Source of the DNA: Nephrocerus scutellatus
Taxonomy: Eukaryota > Arthropoda > Insecta > Diptera > Pipunculidae
Assembly: GCA_947095585.1 (NCBI GenBank)
Contig: OX352765.1
Coordinates: 91,286,965-91,350,964, forward strand
Reading direction: 5' to 3'
Length of the DNA: 64,000 bases
Shown piece by piece: positions 56,945-64,000 of the stretch. The first letter of the stretch is position 1. Each line of letters begins with the position of its first letter. The notes beneath the pieces are model-generated. The model was not told the origin of the DNA. It saw only the letters and a list, made by a program, of their open reading frames with translations, and ran no database searches. The position numbers and the translations under genes are program-made.

Positions 56945-57062
56945 TTAATTTAACTTAACCCAATGGGTGCGGAGTGAGGAGGAGGCCTCAGCAGCAGTTA
57001 CAGCAAACATAAGCATGAAAGCAAGTTCAAGTGGGTTTCCTTGGATACAAAAGAATTCTTGT
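56945..57062 (-). pseudogene. Broken peptide gene, family copy G
   Basis: Exon 2 is recognisable at 56,945-57,040 (GNPLELAFMLMFAV, TAAEASSS, ending VKLN-stop), but about eight residues of the signal core are missing. The splice acceptor has changed from CAG-GGA to CCAAGGA, so the only AG would shift the frame. The intron survives only in part (57,041-57,062) and exon 1 is absent, because the 3' end of copy H joins inside the intron. Confidence 0.85.
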
Positions 57063-57065
57063 CTT

Positions 57066-57246
57066 TTAGTAATAAACACCTGGTGGAGGAGCCAATTTCT
57101 CCTCAGCAGCATTTACGCCAAATATTCCCATGATTGATGCAAACACAAGCATGAATGTGAGTTCAAGTGGGTTTCCCTGCGGGTATAAAATAATTTGACT
57201 TGGTTAGTAAAGATCAATTATTTAAACAATTTCCATTTATTACCAT
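57066..57246 (-). CDS. Small secreted peptide, family copy H, with intron-derived C-terminus
   Basis: ATG at 57,244-57,246, intron 57,177-57,243 (67 bp), exon 2 57,066-57,176; 37 aa. Leader MGNPLELTFMLVFASI..FGVNAA; predicted mature peptide EEKLAPPPGVYY. The last codons (GTT TAT TAC TAA) coincide with the start of copy G's intron remnant, so the tail VYY and stop codon appear to come from intronic DNA of the neighbour after a fusion. Consequently H has no 3' UTR of its own and would have to use G's exon 2 and downstream AATAAA region. Promoter intact. Confidence 0.78.
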
Positions 57247-57348
57247 GTTTCTATGTTTGGAAATGATTCCTGTTTCGATACTACGAGAAAATGTGAAATA
57301 CTTGTAGTTGTAGTGGCCTGTGATGCTGGTTAGGGCTTTGAAACTCCA

Positions 57349-57425
57349 TTTTATATGAATTTCCGAATATGTAGTTATGCGAATAATTGTTCAGCAGAAC
57401 AAATTGAATTCGTTCTAATAGAGGA
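57349..57425 (-). promoter_or_regulatory. Family promoter of copy H
   Basis: Minus strand: GAATTCAATTTGTTCTGCTG, AACAATTATTCG, GAAATTCATATAAAATGG. The palindrome GTTCTGCTGAAC is complete. Confidence 0.68.
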
Positions 57426-57949
57426 AGAAAGCTGTTTTGTTTCGCTTTTGATACTTAGCGAATTTTGTATACTCGAGCGCTAATTACATGAACAAGTTTT
57501 TACGAAAATATGAACTACAACGGTTAATTAAAGTAGATGGCTGCTATTCCAGCATTTAATATTGATTGCGAACAAGTAGGATTTGGGCGATTGTAAGGGC
57601 AATTTTTACGGGCAATGTCCACAAACAATCTTTTTTGTGACTAAAATAATTGAAAATCACTTTCTTTTGAGTAAAACACTTTTATTGTTTCGACAAGGTT
57701 CCCATCATCATGCTTTTTTAAATGTGCTAAGATAACTAGATATATGGTTATATATATGCCTTTTATACCAATAAATGGATCCTTCTTCTAGGGAACGAAG
57801 TAATGCTTATCCCAGATCAAAACTGAAGAGATCGTGCCACTGCCTGTTGTTGTCAGTAAAACTCAATTGTATCAAACTCAACCATGTGACAACCGCAATA
57901 TTAAAACATTACTTAAACGCTTTTTGAAAGGAGAACCATTATTTCCGAC

Positions 57950-59875
57950 CAGAAAGTGGCATGAAGTAATGTTCGCTCCTACGACAAATGCACATTAAGT
58001 ATAAAATCCATTGGAGGTCTTTGATTTCCCTCTTCCTTTGCCTTTAACTTTTGAAAAGTTATTACCTAAATGTGAAACGGCTAATTCATCGACAATGCTA
58101 GACATGTAGGCGCAATGCGCTTAGAGGACCGCTACCTCCTCCCCTTTTTAATTTTCTAAATTCTTTTGAAAATGCATTTTTCATTAAAAATTTCTAATTA
58201 CATCACGTACCTTTTTCGATACACTCACACTCACACATCTTCTTCATAGCTACTCATTATTATCCGAAAAAAACTCAGTAAACATTTTCCCACAATTTAA
58301 ATTCCAATATGAGTATCACGTACATTGAACAAACATCCTTTCTGGTGTGATGCAAATACCAAACACCTTCAGTGTGGATTATGTTTAATCAACCAAAGCA
58401 ACTTTCCGATCAGTCAATAGAATTTTAATGTACTTTTAACCTCGAAGGAAGTTCAATTGTTTGCCAACGAAGAGCAAGACCCGTAATTCTCTTACACTTC
58501 GTGTTTGTGCGTTACGTAAAATGCAGATACCATAATCGAAGGAGTAGTGTGCGGGAAGATCCTGCAAAAACAAGTCCGAACATGATTTCTGTTCTGTTGC
58601 TTTTCGTCCTTGTTCGAAAGATGAGCAAACGATAGAAAATCTTGTCGATCTGTGCGTTTCTTTTTTGAAAGGACCATTAAATTGGTTCTTCCTTTCTTCA
58701 TTTCATTGTATGATCCTTAAGGAAGTTTGAGTTGCTCATAAAGCATTGAAATGAATGGTTACAATCGAACAATGAGCTGGCGAAGGGAACCAAACAGATC
58801 ACTACTGGACGTGAGAAAGTGCATTTCTTGAAGATCTTTACAGGATATTGTTGAGCTGATGTGACCACCTTATTGTACCAATTGCATTCTGTCCATTATG
58901 GTGTTAATTGACAATATTGCCCAAATGCACGTTGAGTCGTAGAGTCGAGAGAAAAAAACATTTCTACTTTTGTGTTATGAGTACTTACACCCGGGTTGAC
59001 TTCTTTGGGGAAAAGTACAAATCGTCCGTTTCACACCTCATTCCTATCCGATAGATAATGGTGAGGGGTCACATAAAGATAAACGTGTTCCGTGTTTCAC
59101 ACTTGAGACAATATATGTCGGATCTGTTAGACTGTCACGCTTCGGATTCGTGTTTCTGCACTCGTACTCCAAAGAACGCACCTTCATAGTCAAAATCTCG
59201 TTTTCAATCGCCCTCCATCATAGCTGACTGACTGTCTAACTTATGTGCTTCTCGGTTGTAATTATTGAGTCATGTATTATATATTCCGCTATATAACACG
59301 TTTTGTTTTGATCTTAAATGTGCAGCATAGCATGCAATAGCACGAGCGTTTGATCTTCATTCCAATTGCAATAGCAATACTATACTAATATTATAAAGAG
59401 GTAGTATGTTTTTGTATGTAAAAGGTAATCATCGAAACTACTGGACTGATTTTATAAATTCCTTAATAAAAGAGCCTTTCGTGGCGACCAATTTTGTAAC
59501 CAATTTTGTAAAAAAAAAAAAAACGCTGTTGGTGTTAGTTGGTTTGTATGTAGGAGGTAATCTTCGAAAATCCTAAATCGATTTCATAAATTTATTCACC
59601 AGTATCTAGAATGGACTTTCAGGGTAAATATAGGGTATATATTATAGCGTTTAAAATAAAAGAGCCTTTTATGGCGACCTATTTTGTAACTAAATAACTA
59701 TGGTTGACAAAAAAACGGTCGAGCGAATGCGAATTCCACCGAAAAGCAATCGTTACACCGTTGTTTTAAGCATATACACCAGGATCGGGTATCAGTTTGG
59801 AAATTTACGAGGCACAACGGCTCTCTTTCCATTATCTATCTTCAGAAGATCTTTAAAAGAGCACTAACATAATTC
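57950..59875. repeat. Tandem segmental duplication, unit 1
   Basis: Matches 62,075-64,000 almost base for base (offset 4,125-4,129), for example GGACGTGAGAAAGTGCATTT at 58,808 and 62,937. Looser similarity continues through copies H and I and their upstream blocks, so the true unit is about 4.1-4.3 kb and includes one peptide gene. No gene supported inside 58,000-59,380; an open frame at 62,566-62,760 in unit 2 is disrupted in unit 1. Confidence 0.9.
59385..59700 (+). mobile_element. Helitron-like or other non-autonomous element, unit 1
   Basis: Begins ATACTATACTAATATTATAA, AGAGGTAGTATGTTTTTGTA, then CTACTGGACTGATTTTATAA, the opening seen in many insect non-autonomous elements. CCTTTCGTGGCGACCAATTT and CCTTTTATGGCGACCTATTT follow as a diverged internal repeat. 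A second copy at 63,515-63,830 is part of the segmental duplication. Termini not proven. Confidence 0.4.
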
Positions 59876-59899
59876 TTTTAATTAGAAAAAGGTAATAGA

Positions 59900-60475
59900 A
59901 AGGAAATTTCAAACCATTATTTTATAGTTAGACTCGCAAGAATAGCTACACTCCTTAAAAAGCATAGCTTATGACTCATTGTTTATTCGCTACAATTCTG
60001 TAGTAACTTAGACAGACCAAAATCGACGCAAATAACACCCAAATTATAGTGAAGGAAGTAAATAAACAACGCCCACACAAAAGAAAGAAGGAGGCATTGT
60101 TGAATAGATATACGGTGGCGTTATTCGTTCCAGGCAGTCCGTCTTCGTTCTGTACTTCTGCACGTGGTAGAAGACTCTTGAGTTGCGCTCTTGCATTAAT
60201 TTTTTAAGAAATTAGTAATCAATCCGTTGCACAAACCCATTGTGTCGATTTATTGTGTATTTAAATAATCGAAGTCAAAATAAAGGATATATTGGCACGT
60301 TTCTTTTTCATTTATTTGATAACCACTTTGACTTTTTCTAAAAACTAGCTAGTATATCCGCTTAGGTGGCATACTTCACGAAATTAACCAAGGAATCAAG
60401 TATTTTCCATCTAAATGCATACATTCTGTATATAAATGCTATAATGCTAAAAGCATTTGTATTTAACCCCATTAC
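59900..60475. other. Insertion-like spacer in the LINE module
   Basis: 59,920-59,985 matches the inverted module at 52,120-52,190. The following 430 bases (about 60,000-60,440) are absent from the modules at 44 and 51 kb. They contain GTGGCGTTATTCGTTCCAGG and AATAAAGG in an arrangement reminiscent of a solo LTR, but paired ends and a target duplication were not found. Confidence 0.35.
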
Positions 60476-60479
60476 AAAG

Positions 60480-60990
60480 ACTTTTGGGGTCCCTCAAGGT
60501 AGCTCCGTTAGTGTTTTGTTATTCGTCTTGCCATTTGTCGATTGAATTGTTGATGAATTACAACTTTCTGTCCATGCTGACGACATGAAATACATCAAAC
60601 CACCCTAACTCTCGCCAGCTGCATGATGACCTGGACAGGTTGTCAACTTGATATCTAAAACATTTTGTTGGAGCTGAATATCGGCCAATAGTTCACCGGC
60701 GAAAGAAAGCAGCATGCAAGAGTTATATCTTTCATGAACTAGAAAGTGCTATACCAGGCGCTGACGAAGTCCGTGGCATAACTCAATATACACCACAAAA
60801 AGACAAAGAGGGCAATCAGATCGCTTATTTCAAGGGCATTTTTAGGAAAAGGATAGGGCACTTTTTTGAATTTCTAAATGGTCAGCTAACTAAACAATAA
60901 TTAGCGGCTTCTCCAATGGCCGATGACTACACTATTCTGCTGTCAGTAAGCAAAGACAAAGCAGCAAAGCTTTTTCGAACTTGAAGGGAT
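60480..60990 (+). mobile_element. Composite LINE module, copy 3
   Basis: Plus strand: FGVPQGSSVSVLLFVLPF (RT block B) near 60,485, then HADDMKYIKP at about 60,575-60,604, then the RTE-like linker piece (GTTCACCGGCGAAAGAAAGC). Nearly identical to 44,400-44,890. It lies 3' of peptide copy I. Confidence 0.75.
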
Positions 60991-61338
60991 ATTTTTGTCC
61001 GTCTGTTCGTCGTATTATAGAGTATTATTAAAAAAGAGCTCCCAAGTAAATGAAATAGAACTTTTGAATAAGCTAGATAATTTCTAAGCCCATTTCTGTA
61101 TCAGTTTGTCTTTGAAGAATATTTTTCTTTTAAAGCTGCGATTTCTTAGACATACTTTTTCCGCCATTCTCATGCATTCTAATGTAATGGCTACTTCGTA
61201 GAGAAAACTAATATATGAACTCATCAGTAATTCCTTTCAAAATCTCGTAGCTTACTTGATAACATCGCAAATCAAAGACCAGTTTGCAATTTTAAAACAT
61301 TAATATGAATTTTATTTGAATTCCTTTGTTACTTTAAT

Positions 61339-61534
61339 TTAACCTTTTCCAGTAGCAGTATCCCACGGTTCAATTGGTGGCGAGTCCTCAGCAGCATTTA
61401 CGCCAAACATTGCAATCATTGCGGCAAACACAAGCATGAAGGCGAGTTCAAGTGGGTTTCCCTGCGGGTATAAAATAATTCCTGTGTGTTAGTAAAATAA
61501 AACAATTTTTTAAACAATTTCCATTTATTACCAT
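61339..61534 (-). CDS. Small secreted peptide, family copy I
   Basis: ATG at 61,532-61,534, intron 61,462-61,531 (70 bp), exon 2 61,339-61,461; 41 aa, the longest member. Leader MGNPLELAFMLVFAAM..FGVNAA; predicted mature peptide EDSPPIEPWDTATGKG, with the complete PPIEPW motif and an extra C-terminal stretch. TATA at 61,636-61,642. It sits in the tandemly duplicated unit with copy H but differs strongly from H after the leader, while leader and promoter are nearly identical. Function unknown. Confidence 0.82.
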
Positions 61535-61635
61535 TTTTCTATCTTCAAAAGTGATTGCTGGCTTGATATAGAGGTAAACGCGAAACACTTGTAGTTGTAG
61601 TGGCTTTTGATGTTGCTTAAGAGTTTGAAACTCTC

Positions 61636-61705
61636 TTTTATATGAATTTCAGAATATGCAGTTTTGCGACTAATTATTCAGCAAAACGAATTGAATTTGT
61701 TCTAA
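61636..61705 (-). promoter_or_regulatory. Family promoter of copy I
   Basis: Minus strand: AATTCAATTCGTTTTGCTGA, ATAATTAGTCGC, TGCATATTCTGAAATTC, then TATAAAAGAG. The palindrome has one mismatch. Confidence 0.68.
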
Positions 61706-62074
61706 AGGAGGCAGAGATTTTAACAGTTGGTATAAATTTATTATAAAAATATTGTTAAGTAATTCAAGGGCAACTTTACGCCTAAATACGGCACTAATTA
61801 CCGGAACAAGTTGATACGACAATGTGAAAAACAACGGTCAATTAAAGTATAGAGGTGGCTCCCATTCTAGCATTTAATGTTAATTACGAACAAGAAGGCT
61901 TAGGGCGATAGTAAGAACATTTTTAGAAAATGTCCAGTTCTTCCAGGGAAGGAAAAAAAACAATCTTCGTGACTATAAAATAATTGAAAATTTCTTTCTT
62001 TTGTAAAAGCACTTTTATTGTTTCTATATATCATGCTTTGTACATAATAGACTAAAAAGTGACATGAAGGAATT

Positions 62075-64000
62075 TCCATTACTATAATTGCACCTTCAGC
62101 ATTTTAAGTATAAAACCTTTTGGAGGTATTTGTTTTCCTTCTTCCTTTGCCTTTAAGTTTTGAAAAGTTATTACCAAAATATGACAAGGCTAATTCATCG
62201 ACAATGCTAGACATGTAGGCGCAATGCGCCTAGAGGTGTGCTACCTCTTCCCCTTTTTAATTTTATAAATTCTTTTGAAAATGGATTTTTCATTAAAAAT
62301 TTTTAATTACATCACGTACCTTGTTCGATACACTCACACTCACACATCTTCTTCATAGCTACTCATTATTATCTGAAAAAAAATCAGTAAAAAGTTTCCC
62401 ACAATTTAAATTCCAATACGAATATCACGTACATTGAACACACATCCTTTCTGGTGTGATGCAAATACCAAACACCTTCAGAGTGGATTATGTTTAATCA
62501 ACCAAAGCAACTATCCGAACAGTCAATAGAATTTTAATGTACTTTTAACCTCGAAGGAAGTTCAATTGTTTGCCAACGAAGAGAAAGACTACGGGTCCCT
62601 TCCCTTACACTTCGTATTTGTAATGCGTAAGGTGCGTTACGTAAAATGCAGTTCCTATAATCGAAGGAGTAGTGTGCGGGAAGATCCTGCAAAAACAAGT
62701 CCGAACATGTTTTCTGTTCAGTTGCTTTTCGTCCTTGTTCGAAAGATGAGCAAACGATAGAAAATCTTGTCGGTCGATCTCTGCGTTTCTTTTTTGAAAG
62801 GACTATTCAATTGGTTCTTCCTTTCTTCATTTCATTGTATGATCCTTAAGGAAGTTTGAGTTGCTCATAAAGCATTGAAATGAATGGTGACAATCGAACA
62901 ATGAGCTGACGGAGGGAACCAAACAGATCACTACTGGACGTGAGAAAGTGCATTTCTTGAAGATCTTTACAGGATGTTGTTGAGCTGATGTGACCACCTT
63001 ATTGTACCAATTGCATTCTGTCCATTATGGTGTTAATTGACAATATTGCCCAAATGCACGTTGAGTCGTAGAGTCGAGAGAAAAAAACATTTCTACTTTT
63101 GTGTTATGAGTACTTACACCCGGGTTGACTTCTTTGGGGAAAAGTTCAAATTGTCAGTTTCACACCTCATCCCTATCCGATAGATAATGGTGAGAGGTCA
63201 CATAAAGATAAACGTGTTCCGTGTTTCACACTTGAGACAATATATGTCGGATCTGTTAGACTGTCACGCTTCGGATTCGTGTTTCTGCACTCGTACTCCA
63301 AAGAACGCACCTTCATAGTCAAAATCTCGTTTTCAATCGCCCTCCATCATAGCTGACTGACTGTCTAACTTATGTGCTTCTCGGTGGTAATTATTGAGTC
63401 ATGTATTATATATTCCGCTATATAACACGTTTTGTTTTGATCTTAAATGTGCAGCATAGCATGCAATAGCACGAGCGTTTGATCTTCATTCCAATTGCAA
63501 TAGCAATACTATACTAATATTATAAAGAGGTAGTATGTTTTTGTATGTAAAAGGTAATCATCGAAACTACTGGACTGATTTTATAAATTCCTTAATAAAA
63601 GAGCCTTTCGTGGCGACCAATTTTGTAACCAATTTTGTAAAAAAAAAAACGCTGTTGGTGTTGGTTGATTTGTATGTAGGAGGTAATCTTCGAAAATCCT
63701 ATATCGATTTCATAAATTTATTCACCAGTATCTAGAATGGACTTTCAGGGTAAATATAGGGTATATATTATAGCGTTTAAAATAAAAGAGCCTTTTATGG
63801 CGACCTATTTTGTAACTAAATAACTATGGTTGACAAAAAACGGTCGAGCGAATGCGAATTCCACCGAAAAGCAATCGTTACACCGTTGTTTTAAGCATAT
63901 ACACCAGGATCGGGTATCAGTTTGGAAATTTACGAGGCACAACGGCTCTCTTTCCATTATCTATCTTCAGAAGATCTTTAAAAGAGCACTAACATAATTC
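62075..64000. repeat. Tandem segmental duplication, unit 2 (continues beyond the window)
   Basis: Counterpart of 57,950-59,875, still matching at the last base of the window. Differences are scattered single bases and short indels. The first 250 bases (61,990-62,075) are rearranged relative to unit 1, which has about 200 extra bases at 57,715-57,940. Confidence 0.9.
63515..63830 (+). mobile_element. Helitron-like or other non-autonomous element, unit 2
   Basis: Same element as at 59,385-59,700, carried along by the tandem duplication. A short open frame through it (63,535-63,735) exists only because the A-run is shorter here and is not a gene. Confidence 0.4.

Noticed and set aside
60000..60440. 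Solo LTR
   Set aside because: Extra sequence relative to related modules and an LTR-like AATAAA region are seen, but matching TG..CA ends and a target-site duplication could not be identified.
37318..61534. Naming the peptide family as Bomanins, sex peptide, andropin or another known fly peptide
   Set aside because: The cysteine motifs or cationic helices of those families are absent, and I could not match the sequences; a name would be invented.
62566..62760. Open frame in duplication unit 2
   Set aside because: The nearly identical unit 1 (58,440-58,640) has disrupting indels in the same frame, so there is no sign of coding constraint.
1..64000. CRISPR arrays, bacterial operons, ribosome-binding sites, rRNA and canonical tRNA genes
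   Set aside because: None is present; introns, TATA boxes, LINEs and polyadenylation signals mark the window as eukaryotic nuclear DNA, and the tandem repeats have no spacer structure.

Overview
The window looks like nuclear DNA of a brachyceran fly. Evidence: A+T-rich spacers, introns of about 67-71 bp with GT..AG ends, TATA-box genes with AATAAA signals, many decayed non-LTR retrotransposons (LINEs) of types common in insects, a mariner-family transposon of the DD41D type, and two host genes of insect-like families (a C-type lectin and a Ly6/uPAR protein). The species cannot be fixed from the sequence alone.

Layout. 0-12 kb: decayed LINEs on the minus strand, dispersed repeats and unassigned spacer. 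12.2-15.2 kb: a four-exon secreted C-type lectin gene (+) whose 2.1-kb intron 2 holds a minisatellite and an antisense LINE. 16.0-17.2 kb: a LINE relic (+). 17.9-18.4 kb: an uninterrupted Ly6/uPAR protein gene (+). 19.5-36.9 kb: mostly LINE relics (RNase H pieces, Jockey-like, RTE-like, CR1-like), a 1.25-kb array of a roughly 41-bp unit (29.0-30.2 kb) and a second decayed tandem repeat (35.3-35.9 kb). 37-62 kb: the most striking part, a cluster of tiny secreted-peptide genes expanded by segmental duplication among LINE fragments, a MITE and a near-intact DD41D mariner.

The peptide cluster. I find eight copies with open coding sequence (minus: 37.3, 40.9, 45.3, 52.9, 57.1, 61.4 kb; plus: 41.7, 48.9 kb), two broken copies (38.0, 57.0 kb) and one 3'-UTR ghost (51.4 kb). 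Every open copy has the same odd structure: the coding part of exon 1 is only the ATG, directly followed by a GT donor, then a 67-71 bp phase-0 intron, then exon 2 with 33-40 codons. The products are 34-41 aa: a conserved hydrophobic leader starting M-[GR]-[NRH]-[PS]-L-E-L and ending near A-A, then a 9-16 residue mature peptide that is short, mostly acidic, often with Pro-Pro-Ile and Glu-Pro-Trp, and very variable. Seven of the eight share a 70-bp proximal promoter (an imperfect palindrome GTTCTGCTGAAC, then a TATA box), and most share a 3' flank with AATAAA. The family is not one I recognise. The architecture (common promoter and leader, divergent mature peptide, rapid duplication and loss) resembles rapidly evolving secreted effector, immune or seminal peptides, but the function is unknown.

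Cluster growth. Four loci sit in a large inverted repeat (arms about 36.94-38.22 and 40.72-42.21 kb). Both genes in the left arm are damaged (one lost its core promoter, the other its start exon and intron), while both in the right arm look functional. At the right end a 4.1-4.3 kb unit is tandemly duplicated and still continues when the window ends, so the array probably extends further.
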